A DNA stretch of 64,000 nt from Unio delphinus. Its lineage: Eukaryota > Mollusca > Bivalvia > Unionida > Unionidae. The stretch's first letter is position 1, and the number at the start of each line of letters is the position of its first letter. Position numbers and translations under genes: made by a program. The DNA lies in the NCBI GenBank assembly GCA_029339505.1, contig JAQISU010000070.1, positions 3,093,501 through 3,157,500 of the forward strand. The letters are read 5' to 3'. Under the pieces are notes generated by a model. The model worked only from the letters and a program-made list of their open reading frames with translations, had not been told where the DNA came from and made no database searches. Shown one piece after another: positions 48,412-57,619 of this stretch.

Positions 48412-51198
48412 CACCCCTTCGTCTGTTGCACTCAAGACAAGTCAGCATAACATTATCGTTGGTATGACCAATGCTGATATTCTTTCTGTCTACGGTAAAT
48501 TGGCGAGGATCTTTATCCGAATACTGATAACGCATTATACAATTGCAACTCGCGCAGTGATTATTCTGTTGTTGTTTCAGCGTAATTATTAATTTAGCAT
48601 CAATGTCAAATTCTCTATTATTTTTTTTATCGTGTTGTTTATAACCGGAGAGTTTTTTATTAATGATGCAAGCATCATCCATTGTAGTGTCATCATCGTC
48701 ACCAATGATTTCATCATCGAAAACAACTCTTCGAAGTTGATTTAATCTCCTCACTCTGGATACTGCAAGATAGACTAAATTCGACCATTCGATGCGATTA
48801 TCTACCATCCAAACAATTGTATCCGATATAGTCAATCCCTGTGAAGAATGTATCGTCGCTGCGTATTCTAGCGTCCACGGGGATTTATTAGCACGCAATG
48901 CATCTTCAACGACGCTGATATCAACCAGCACAATATCATTTAACACGAGAATCTGCTTTTCACTCTTCCCTGGAATATCAACTTCAATATTCTGCTTTCG
49001 TGTATCCGAAGGCCTATAACACAACGGTACTGGAAGTGTTGCAAATTTGTCTTTATGCATTTCAAATAACTTCATCTGAAGTGTGTCTCTGACTATTTTT
49101 CTACTTGCTACTATCAAATCAGTTGGTCTCCACGTTTCCCAAAAATCATTCATGGGAGTTTCTGAAATTATTTCACGCGCTATTTCACATTGGATTTTAT
49201 CCGGCTGTAATCTAATCAGTGCTTTGAACTCGCGTAATTGTTCATCAAGTGATCTATAATCAGTAGTAATTTCTTCATAGTAGTCTACAAAACCCTTTAG
49301 CCATTCATGTGGAGATGCACCGACAAATGGTGGTGGTTGGCCGCGATCACCGCACATGACGACTTTTGTGTTTTTGTTTAACAACCATTCGAGAAATGTT
49401 TGTAATACTCTCAACGATACCGTGCATATTTCATCCCAAATTATGATTTCAGGAATGAATTTATCGCCCATTCGATCAGGGGTCCATTCATCGCCTTTCC
49501 ATCTAAAGAAACTGTGATAAGTACAGGCATTTACCCCTCGCTGTATCATCTCTCTGGCGAGTCTGTGAGTCGGTGTTAACACAATGATATTTGACCGACG
49601 ATATAATTCAATTGCACGAGTTGTCTTTCCTGACCCACCACAACCGTTTAAATAAACTGTCTTGTATCTACATATTGGATCAGATACCGGTGGTGCATTA
49701 GAAAATTCTGATTGAATCTTATCACACTTTAAGTACTTTTCATCCATGGTAACATCTGCCGATTCACAATACTCATGTAGTTTTTCCTTTTTAAATCGCC
49801 AACGTCCCCACGCTTCCTCCTGGGATGTGAATTTAGCTACATCTGATTTGTATTTCTCGTGGATATAAATAGAATCAGTGGCTACTCTAACTGCGTTATT
49901 AGGAAATCTATTTATCATCGAAAATAAATTGATAGAAGCATAAGCTAGCATAGAACTTCTCAGATGTGTATATTGTTTAATATATCCATCACAATAGGTA
50001 ACAACCGTACCCAATTTCTCACCATTGGATAGAAAAACGTCTTTACGATTTACAAGTTTTCCCTGTTTCGTTAAATCCGTTACAATAAAATCGTATTCAG
50101 CGACGTCTATGATCAACCGCGAGGAATATTTTGCATTGTCGTATCTTCCACCCTGGGTAAATTTACCGATTATTCTTCGTCCAAAATCTTTTGCTTGTTC
50201 TTTTTTAATTTCAAATAACTTCTTAGACCAATTCATGACTTCTTCCTCGCTGAAATCTGGAAACTGTTTTCGCTGTTCGCTAATTATACGATCTAGATCG
50301 GGTTGTGGTAGCCTAACTTTTTTCTGAGCTCGATAGCATATAATAGCTTCGGAAACAATCAACGATTGTAACATCTCACAATCAATCATATATCGTAGTA
50401 ACACTATTGGCATCCAGGCCTTTTCAGATATATGTCTACCAAGCCAAACATAACTACACGGATGTAACCCTGTAGCGAGTTCAAATGATATTACACGAGC
50501 GAATCCGGTTAAATCAAAATCAGGTAATGGCCCATTAATCGCAACACAAGTCATTTCATGCGTGGGGTGTCCAAATCGTTTAAAGTATTCAGCGGCTTCT
50601 CCGTATCCAAGAAAACTCCCTGGATAACACGCACCTATATCAATTGAAATCATACCATCACGTGAGTATTTTGTATTCCACAGTCCTCCATGACTAAATT
50701 TGACGCAACTCAATTTAACATCCTCGAGAAAATCACTTCGTGTTGGACGCCATGAGTTTTTTTTTCTCTTGCGAAGTGAGCTACCACTGATGAAATAGTA
50801 AAACTATCTGTGAGTAGTTTTTCATGGAAACTCTCCGGTGAAAAATCATTAGCGATTTTTCTCATTCTGTTATCTAATTCTTCAACGCGATATAATTCAC
50901 CATTTGGTCTTACAAATTGATCAAATCCTATTTCGGGATCTTCATCACTTCTAAGTAACCACACTGACACAGGATCATCTTTACACAACGCATGATTAGC
51001 ATCGAATAATTTCTCATTATAAAAAACATCTCCGACGAACTCCCCGACGAATTCCTCGGGGATATATCTCACGGTTCTATCTCGTGGAAATATTGTTACT
51101 GCAGGTGTCCACGCGTGTTCGTTATGATCAATAATTTGTATTGGAGCTCCATTTTTGTTATATTTCGGTTCGTATAAAACTTCTCCGGTTATCGTCAT
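48404..51198 (-). pseudogene. PolB palm / SF1 helicase / HNH fusion, element A, frameshifted
   Basis: The N-terminal ORF (51198-50710, with LYEPKYNKNGAPIQIIDHNE) is joined by a frame change at a run of nine A (minus strand, near 50757-50765) to a long frame ending at 48404. That frame holds polymerase motif A (SIDIGACYPGSF), motif B-like FGRRIIGKFTQGG and motif C VRVATDSIYI (ATDS in place of DTDS). It continues into an SF1 helicase: Walker A NGCGGSGKTTRA, IIIWDE, VMCGDRGQPPP and ATIHSSQGLTISD with VAVSRVRR. The end is an HNH-type zinc domain (CASCNC, DPRQFTVDRKN, CLECNRRRG). No exonuclease motifs were seen before motif A. Element B has the same architecture. Confidence 0.8.
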
Positions 51199-51231
51199 TA
51201 CTGATATTGGGAATCTTAATGATGTTTCTAA

Positions 51232-51720
51232 TTAAGCTATATCAGAAATCTTTGCACCATGCTGTTTCACTGTCAGTTCCCATTCGGTTATTTTCCTACG
51301 TCGCAGATCAGTTAGTTTATTTCCTCGGGATGCATTTGTGAAGTGTTCCATTACCCGTGTTGCTACACAATTCAGTGAACTAGAATATTTCATAGGAGCT
51401 AGTTTTGCGATATCGGGTTTATCATTTAGCGGGTATATCCCATATACGATTGCTGTTACAGGATAAGATCTCTCGTAGTATGGTTTGTCGATTCCAGTTA
51501 GAATTCCTGTTTTGGAATCTCTACTCAGCGTGATTGTTTTTTTATCCTTGAGGATTGGTTCAAATTTATCCCTGATAATCCATTTGCCTTCGACTTCGAT
51601 AATGAATTTTATTCTGAAAAAATACTTCTGTTTGAAATCCTTTGGATTTCCATCTTTAGATTTCCACCCCGTTGGCTCGCCAAGGTGTGAAATGATCTCA
51701 GCTGCTCTTTCATCATTCAT
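51232..51720 (-). CDS. Hypothetical protein upstream of the polymerase, element A
   Basis: 162 residues from an in-frame ATG at 51720; the open frame extends to about 51834 without ATG. Contains HLGEPTGWKSKDGNPKDFKQ and a likely beta-rich middle. An overlapping frame just upstream on the same strand also looks coding (GDRTILSKIKECFNEFYRDD), so the N terminus may be broken. A replication-associated role, such as ssDNA binding, is possible from position only. Confidence 0.4.
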   Translation of the reverse strand: MNDERAAEIISHLGEPTGWKSKDGNPKDFKQKYFFRIKFIIEVEGKWIIRDKFEPILKDKKTITLSRDSKTGILTGIDKPYYERSYPVTAIVYGIYPLNDKPDIAKLAPMKYSSSLNCVATRVMEHFTNASRGNKLTDLRRRKITEWELTVKQHGAKISDIA

Positions 51721-51915
51721 GGTAGCATCGATGTTAGGTACATTGACATCCTCGTGTATAATTCGAATGTCGACCAACAGTATGCTGCATCGTCTCGGTA
51801 GAATTCATTAAAACACTCCTTGATTTTACTTAGTATAGTTCTGTCACCGATTAGACGTTTTGGTGTATCAGAGACTATAATTAAAACAAGTATTTAAATA
51901 GAAAAATATAGTATA

Positions 51916-52249
51916 ATGAATCACTGCAAGTGGCTAATGATTGGATCAACAACCCCGTGTAACAAATCATGCAGAAGCGAATTCTGTGGGCATCATTTAC
52001 AAAGCGTTCGGCGAGGAAGTTTTGGTCCTCTCCCATGCCTCCAATGTGGGGCTGGGGTAAGGGGAAAATCACAATTATGTCTCAGTTGCGGCGGCAAATG
52101 ATACAGGGAACTAAAACGCTATTATGACAAACGAATTAATGACTCCGTCCTTGATAAAATCAATGACAAGGTCATCAAAACCCCTCAAGATTATATCCAG
52201 AGGTTTATAATTAAAGCAGATAATAAATTAGAGAAATAGTATTATTATA
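51916..52249 (+). pseudogene. Small zinc-binding protein, element A, interrupted by TGA
   Basis: The first 61 codons carry a CKW...PCNKSC...CGHHL cluster and a zinc ribbon CLQCGAGVRGKSQLCLSC. TGA at 52099-52101 ends the frame, but the same frame continues for 48 codons of lysine-rich helical sequence to TAG at 52247-52249. Cys-rich proteins of this kind are common in Polintons and large DNA viruses. Confidence 0.5.
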
Positions 52250-52252
52250 CAA

Positions 52253-52782
52253 ATGAGCCAAGATTTCAGACCTCACCCAGTGCTTGTTAATTATGAAGCA
52301 TCCCGTGATGGTGTTATTAGAAATTGCAGACTAAAAAAACCGGTTGGATGGGTAAATAATATGGGATACTTGATGTTTTCAGCTGGGAGGAAGAAGTTTC
52401 TTTGTCACAGAATTATTTTTGAATGTCATAGCGGATTAATCGAAGACGGATTTGTGATTGATCATATCAATAATAACAAGGCTGATAATTGTCTTGAGAA
52501 TCTTCAAGCCGTCTCACAAAGTCAGAATGCAAAAAGAACGGGACAGGGACCTGTAAGTCAGTTGGAAAGAGATCCGTCAAATCATTTGATACCGAAACCA
52601 ACGAGGAGAAAATATTTCAGTCAATAAATGAAGCCAGTAGATATTTCGATATTTGTAGTCCTTCAGTACAAAGAGTAGCAGAAGGAATTCAAAAATTAAC
52701 TATGTCAAAGAAAAATGATCATAAAATAAAATTTTCATATATCAAGGGGAATTCAAAAATTAACTCTGTCAAAGAAAAATGA
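52253..52782 (+). pseudogene. HNH endonuclease with NUMOD1-type DNA-binding tail, frameshifted
   Basis: The first frame (52253-52627) has an HNH-3 core, VIDHINNNKADNCLENLQAV. From about 52535 the coding signal moves to another frame, with SFDTETNEEKIFQSINEASR, then RYFDICSPSVQRVAEGIQ, a NUMOD1 helix-turn-helix pattern. Such HNH-NUMOD genes are free-standing homing-type endonucleases of phages and large DNA viruses. Shift lies near an A run (about 52531). The tail is duplicated in the repeat at 52685-52811. Confidence 0.7.
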
Positions 52783-52990
52783 TCATAAAATAAAATTTTC
52801 ATATATCAAGGGGGATAAATCGTTCAATAATAAAGTCGCATAATAGAGTTACGTCCCCCAAGCTCTGCTTGGGGTTCAGTTACTACTACGTGCACACAGG
52901 ATACAATTTTCATATATCAAGGGAGATAAATCGTACAATAATAAAAAAGCATGACATAGTTACTTCCCCCAAGCTCTGCTTGGAGTCCAA
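52685..52990. repeat. Direct repeats and CCCCAAGC/GCTTGGGG hairpins, element A
   Basis: A ~63-bp segment with GGAATTCAAAAATTAACT is duplicated (52685 and 52749). A ~110-bp unit with TTCATATATCAAGGG and CCCCCAAGCTCTGCTTGGGG then recurs with changes (hairpins near 52855 and 52966). Confidence 0.75.
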
Positions 52991-53555
52991 TTAATATTAC
53001 GATTAATTAATCATTTTACGATGAAACCAATGAAATACACACTGTTATCTAACAACTGTATTCTTTTGTTTAGTGTTGTATACAAATATTTTATCTCATT
53101 TAAATGTTGTGAAACAGCATTAATAAGTAATTCAAGGAAATAAAATAACACACTCGTGAATCAACGCTGCTGTATTAGTCACCTTATATAGCATATGAAA
53201 GGTAGAAAGCTGGGGCTTTCGAAGGCCAATGCGACCGATCAAAACTAACCAACGCCATTAACCCGGGCGTGTGGTTGTCTTTTGTTCACAATCATGCAAC
53301 CGGGTTAATTTAATTGGGTTGCTTTTGATTGGTTGGTTGCCCGTAGAAAATCCGCCCCGTCGTTTCATGTGTGTGCTGTCTTGTGCCGTCCCAAATCATT
53401 ACATCACAAATTCCATCATCGTTTCATTGAATATGGTTGTGAATGTCCTCCCAAGCATATCTTCTGGGCGGTCTAAGATGATGTTTGTCACCTTAGGCCT
53501 CCCTGCCGGAGATGTATGCTTTGGGGACATCGCAAATCCCATCCTTAATTAGGTG
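52991..53555. other. Non-coding segment of element A, one small minus-strand frame
   Basis: The inverted pair TTAACCCGG/CCGGGTTAA lies near 53257 and 53301. A 43-codon minus-strand frame (about 53531-53400) reads MSPKHTSPAGRPKV and EDMLGRTFTTIFNETM, faintly like a piece of retroelement polyprotein. No confident gene. Confidence 0.35.
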
Positions 53556-53557
53556 TG

Positions 53558-53818
53558 TGTATGCCAAAAATCTGCCGCAACACTCGAGTGGAGATATACG
53601 GCATTGTACTGTCCATTATTTAAGTATATGTTATGCCTAACATCTGCCGCAACACTCGAGTGGAGATATGCGGCATTGTACTGTCCATTTATGTATGCCT
53701 AAAATCTGCCGCAACACTCGAGTGGAGATATACGGCATTGTACTGTCCATTTATGTATGCCTAAAATCTGCCGCAACACTCGAGTGGAGATATACGGCAT
53801 TGTACTGTCCTTCAAAAA
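53558..53818. repeat. ~60-bp palindrome-containing tandem repeat, 4 copies
   Basis: Each unit contains ATCTGCCGCAACACTCGAGT, then GGAGATATACGGCATTGTAC and TGTCC. Within a unit CACTCGAGTG is a perfect palindrome and TGCCG/CGGCA is an outer stem. Confidence 0.9.
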
Positions 53819-53894
53819 ACGGGTCAAAAATGACCCCAAATTTTTTTTAATAATTAGAGATACAGTATACTATATTTATATAAAAATATAAATA

Positions 53895-54251
53895 ATGGAT
53901 ATCAAAGATGTAAATGCTATAATTGCCGAAATCTCAAATTTAAAAAATAACGGGGTAGTATTATCTGAAGGTCTCGACTGTGACAAGATTACCTCGGAAT
54001 ATGAAGATATTGAGTATCAGTCTAGTAAGGGTCGTTATGTTTTACCTAAAATGTACAGACTCGTGAAAGGAATTCAAAAGTCCATCTATGCTTGTTTGTA
54101 CGGTAACGATATTGATGCATTTATAACGCTATTTAGCACCGTTGAAGCAATACGTCAAAAGCTCGGCCAAGAGTATCGAAAACGAGCTGAAATTAGTTCT
54201 AAGGTTCGTGATCTTAAAAAAATGTTAAACGAGGAAAAACCAGTATCTTAA
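53895..54251 (+). CDS. Hypothetical protein, element A
   Basis: 118 residues, helical, with no recognised family (segments YVLPKMYRLVKGIQKSIYAC and KVRDLKKMLNEEK). Opens the rightward morphogenesis block. Confidence 0.55.
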   Translation: MDIKDVNAIIAEISNLKNNGVVLSEGLDCDKITSEYEDIEYQSSKGRYVLPKMYRLVKGIQKSIYACLYGNDIDAFITLFSTVEAIRQKLGQEYRKRAEISSKVRDLKKMLNEEKPVS

Positions 54252-54323
54252 CCACGTGAGTGATAGACTTTCAGTAAATAATTTAAAAAATAAATTTTTT
54301 TTAGCGTTTTTTGTAACACTCAC

Positions 54324-54637
54324 ATGGGATTTTCTCCTGAAAGGATACTCAGCAGTTTGGTAGAAAAGGAGTCAACTGAAGATGAATATTTAGGTAGCGG
54401 CATAGTTGAAAACGCTAGCGTTACTTGTCCTGGTAACATTCTCAGTGATATATCACGACTGGAGGTTCTCATCGGGGGAAGCGAGCCGGAAACAACTCAC
54501 CGGAAATAATTAATGAGGCCGCTGATATCTGTAGACGATTATTTGCCGGCGGTATCATGGACATTAATGTATATCGAGAACTCATTGCTGAATTAGTTGA
54601 AAATCACAAAGATACCCATGGTTATTACAGCGATTGA
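54324..54637 (+). pseudogene. Frameshifted hypothetical gene, element A
   Basis: The first 61 codons (MGFSPERILSSLVEKES...) end at 54509. The following sequence is coding-like in another frame to TGA 54635-54637 (PEIINEAADICRRLFAGG, VYRELIAELVENHKD). The switch lies near a GGGGG run at about 54474. Function unknown. Confidence 0.5.
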
Positions 54638-54671
54638 TCACTAATTGAAAAATTACTAGTTTTATAACAAG

Positions 54672-55106
54672 ATGATTATACACTACAACCATGATAAACC
54701 AACCCCCGTCTATGTAGTTAATTCACGGTTTCCAGTTTATAGAGCATATTGCGGAGATGGTCTTGGTGATACCATTGCGGGGTTATTTACAAGAATGGCC
54801 CCAAAAGTGGCGCCGTTAGCTAAACAATTATCAATGAAGGCCATTGATGTTATTCGTGATAAGGGTATTGGTGCTGTTGGAGATCTCGCTGGAAAAGCGT
54901 TTTCAGCTGCGAAGAATAAAATAACATCATTAGTGAGACGAAAAAAGAAACCATTACCGTCTAAAGCGGAAATGCCTGCAAGTGTTAGTAAAATTATAAA
55001 TAACGCAGTAGATGAAAAATTAGCGCAATTGACTTCAACCTCTGACCAAAATAACATGATAGCAAACATGATAGCGGGGAGTGGCTTTAAAAAACCACGA
55101 CGATGA
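54672..55106 (+). CDS. pVI-like minor virion protein, element A
   Basis: 144 residues. YCGDGLGDTIAGLFTRMAPK near the N terminus matches the GxGLG...amphipathic helix layout of protein VI-like Polinton proteins; a C-terminal IAGSGFKKPRR could be a second protease site. It stands directly before the capsid gene. Confidence 0.6.
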   Translation: MIIHYNHDKPTPVYVVNSRFPVYRAYCGDGLGDTIAGLFTRMAPKVAPLAKQLSMKAIDVIRDKGIGAVGDLAGKAFSAAKNKITSLVRRKKKPLPSKAEMPASVSKIINNAVDEKLAQLTSTSDQNNMIANMIAGSGFKKPRR

Positions 55107-55142
55107 AATCCTACGATTAGCAATGAAAATCTTTCGCGATGA

Positions 55143-55158
55143 AAATCGTTTACGATTT
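55143..55158. promoter_or_regulatory. Palindrome AAATCGTTTACGATTT before MCP
   Basis: A 7-bp stem with 2-nt loop, 30 bp before the ATG at 55189. Its exact reverse complement stands before the next gene at 56628-56643; possible shared operator or RNA hairpin. Confidence 0.5.
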
Positions 55159-55188
55159 CTCGATTTAGACTCTGATAAATAGAATAAA

Positions 55189-56601
55189 ATGTTCAAAAGG
55201 TCACCTGATCCAGCGTTTGATATAGACGCCCCAGTTCGCAAGGATGATTCTGTACACGATTATCAATATTACGCCTATCATGCCATAGACTCAAATAGTC
55301 GATCAAGAATTGAACTTCAAGTCCATGATACCAGTAAATACTTTTTGCCCTGTAAAGCATTTATCGAAGTAGAAGGAGAACTTGTAACAGCTGCTTATAC
55401 TCCTGCTGTACCAGCACCGTATCCAGCTGGTACTCAAGTCGGGTTTGTCAATAATGGTATCATGGCGCTATTTGAGAGTGCTAGATATCTCATTGATGGA
55501 AAAGAAATTGAGTCCATAGATCGCGATGTTGATGTGGCTACAACAATAATCGGGTTAGCGAGATATTCTGATGATTATACAAGATCTGCAGGACCCTCTA
55601 TGATGTTTGCAAAAGATGTTAAAAATACCGCTGGTGGAAATCAATTTGTTGTAAGACGACCAAAGAATAATGCTGGCACCGCTAATATTGATGCCGAGGA
55701 TATGATTATAAACAACGATATTAATTTCAATCTAGGAGCTGCAACACGTATTTTAATGTTGCACGGAGCGCGTAAATCATTTTCATGCGCGATTCCACTG
55801 CATCACATATTTGGATTCTGTAGAAACGTCAGAAAAGTTATTTATGGAGCGAAGCATACAGTAGCACTGGTGCGAAAGAGTGATGATAATGACGCAATCT
55901 GGAGGATTCCAGCAGACAATGCAAATCCCAATGCTGATGCAGGTAAAGTTAATTTAACAAAAATATCATTGTGGATGCCAGTGTTGACTCCAGCAATTAC
56001 CGCAGAAGAACGATTACTATCATTTATGGACCAAGGAGGAAAATCATTACTAAGTTGGCTAACCGTGAGTACAGATGTTAAACAATCAGATCTGAACGGG
56101 TTATTCACTTGGAACCTAGCATCAAAACAAGGCGTTTCTGCGCCACGTCATATATTCGTAGCGTTACAGGATAACACACGAGTTGGCAATCAACTCTCCA
56201 GCCATATGATATTTGATCAATTAGGTGTTAAAGACGTCTCACTGAGAATAAACGGCCAGCAGGAACCATCCGAGGATATACAACTTAATTACGGTGAAAA
56301 TCATATTGCACGTGTGTATCATAGATTGTTGTCATTTATGGCACGTGATCAAAATGTTGATACCGGTCTACAAATGTCACAATATGATTTTAAGAATCTA
56401 TATCCAATCTATTACTTTTCATTGGAACATCTTGATTTAACAAGACAATCTGTTGTTGATATACATTTTAGAGCTAATGTGCTTCGTGGTACTATTGCTA
56501 ATTATAGAGCGGTTGCTGTCATTCTCAGTGATAAATCAATGCTACTCGAAGGTGTTGGTGGAAGAATGAGAGTGGTAGATGCGCCAGTAGAAAATCTATG
56601 A
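55189..56601 (+). CDS. MCP: Probable major capsid protein, element A
   Basis: 470 residues, fully open. Segments ALFESARYLIDGKEIESIDR and NPNADAGKVNLTKISLWMPV plus overall length fit the double jelly-roll MCP of polinton-like viruses; position between pVI-like and minor capsid/protease genes supports this. The similarity is from memory and not from alignment. It differs strongly from the MCP of element C. Confidence 0.75.
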   Translation: MFKRSPDPAFDIDAPVRKDDSVHDYQYYAYHAIDSNSRSRIELQVHDTSKYFLPCKAFIEVEGELVTAAYTPAVPAPYPAGTQVGFVNNGIMALFESARYLIDGKEIESIDRDVDVATTIIGLARYSDDYTRSAGPSMMFAKDVKNTAGGNQFVVRRPKNNAGTANIDAEDMIINNDINFNLGAATRILMLHGARKSFSCAIPLHHIFGFCRNVRKVIYGAKHTVALVRKSDDNDAIWRIPADNANPNADAGKVNLTKISLWMPVLTPAITAEERLLSFMDQGGKSLLSWLTVSTDVKQSDLNGLFTWNLASKQGVSAPRHIFVALQDNTRVGNQLSSHMIFDQLGVKDVSLRINGQQEPSEDIQLNYGENHIARVYHRLLSFMARDQNVDTGLQMSQYDFKNLYPIYYFSLEHLDLTRQSVVDIHFRANVLRGTIANYRAVAVILSDKSMLLEGVGGRMRVVDAPVENL

Positions 56602-56627
56602 TTGAAAATTCTATGAATTTTTCATTG

Positions 56628-56643
56628 AAATCGTAAACGATTT
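56628..56643. promoter_or_regulatory. Palindrome AAATCGTAAACGATTT before 56666 gene
   Basis: Reverse complement of the site at 55143, 22 bp before ATG 56666. Confidence 0.5.
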
Positions 56644-56665
56644 AGAATCAATCTGTTATTGTATA

Positions 56666-57145
56666 ATGTCGTATAGTAATATCAATGTGTCTTTGACACC
56701 CGGTCAATTAAAAAAACTACAATCCAAATCAGCTAAGCAATGTGGAACCACAATCACGTTGAAACCTAATCAAATGACTGGAGGGGCGAATAAATTATCG
56801 CTGACAACTCGTCAAGTGAAACATTTCAATGATGCACTTGTAGCAAAAAAGGGTGTTCAGATTACTCTTTCTGCGGCTGCAGTCGCCAACATGATAAAAT
56901 CAGGTGGTATATTTCCATTGTTAGCTGCAATACCAGCATTGATTGCAGCGGCTACCCCAGCAGTGGCGAAAGCGGCAGCGTTGGGAGCCGTTGGGACCGC
57001 GGCAGGGATGGCGTTGAAAAAGGCAATTGGGAAAGGATATAAAAAAAAGGGAAAGGGTCTAAGACTACCAGGAACCCCGTATTCATGGTACAGCGGGAGA
57101 TCCGTGAACGGATCAGGTCTAAGAATACCAGGAACGGTTTATTAG
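56666..57145 (+). CDS. Hydrophobic GG-motif minor capsid protein, element A
   Basis: 159 residues. N-terminal SLTPGQLKKLQSKS, middle KSGGIFPLLAAIPALIAAAT then Ala-rich helices, and a Lys/Gly C terminus with two LPGT/IPGT repeats. GG(I/F)-hydrophobic cores flanked by basic residues are typical of protease-matured Polinton virion proteins. It overlaps the longest reading of the protease gene. Confidence 0.6.
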   Translation: MSYSNINVSLTPGQLKKLQSKSAKQCGTTITLKPNQMTGGANKLSLTTRQVKHFNDALVAKKGVQITLSAAAVANMIKSGGIFPLLAAIPALIAAATPAVAKAAALGAVGTAAGMALKKAIGKGYKKKGKGLRLPGTPYSWYSGRSVNGSGLRIPGTVY

Positions 57146-57195
57146 TTGAAAACCCAATTGTTGAGGAGTCTATGACTGAAGAACCTATGGTTCCC

Positions 57196-57618
57196 ATGTC
57201 CAATTTTGATTTAATTGATGCTGCTAAAAAACTAGCGATAAAAAACTTCAGAGGGGTTTTTATGAGAGATCAATTACCGAAAAAACCTAAACGCGTCGAA
57301 ACCGGTATCATCAATCTTGATAACAGCAGCGGATCGGGAACTCACTGGGTTGCATACGCAATTGATCCACGTGGGATTGTCTATTTTGATTCATATGGGT
57401 TAGCTCCACCAAGAGAGTTAATGCGTTATATAAAAACCCTTCCAATGAAGACTTGGTATTCTACGCTACCAACACAAATGATGATTGACCCACCAATATG
57501 TGGCAGCGAAGTATTAAATGTCCTTAATGCTATTTCAGCATCTAGAAAACCACCACACATTGTCGTAAATGAATACACTAGTAATCGCTTTTTAGAGAGA
57601 GAAAGATTTTTACAATAA
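57196..57618 (+). CDS. PRO: Adenain-like cysteine protease, element A
   Basis: 140 residues from ATG 57196 (MSNFDLIDAAKKL, the usual N terminus of this family); the frame is open from ATG 57085. His in GTHWVAYAID, Asp in VYFDSYGLAPP, Cys in DPPICGSEVLN. It would mature virion precursors. The frame looks intact. Confidence 0.85.
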   Translation: MSNFDLIDAAKKLAIKNFRGVFMRDQLPKKPKRVETGIINLDNSSGSGTHWVAYAIDPRGIVYFDSYGLAPPRELMRYIKTLPMKTWYSTLPTQMMIDPPICGSEVLNVLNAISASRKPPHIVVNEYTSNRFLERERFLQ

Positions 57619-57619
57619 C

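Noticed and set aside
53400..53531. Retroelement polyprotein fragment on the minus strand of element A
   Set aside because: Only a short EDMLGRTF-like resemblance without flanking domains; too weak to call.
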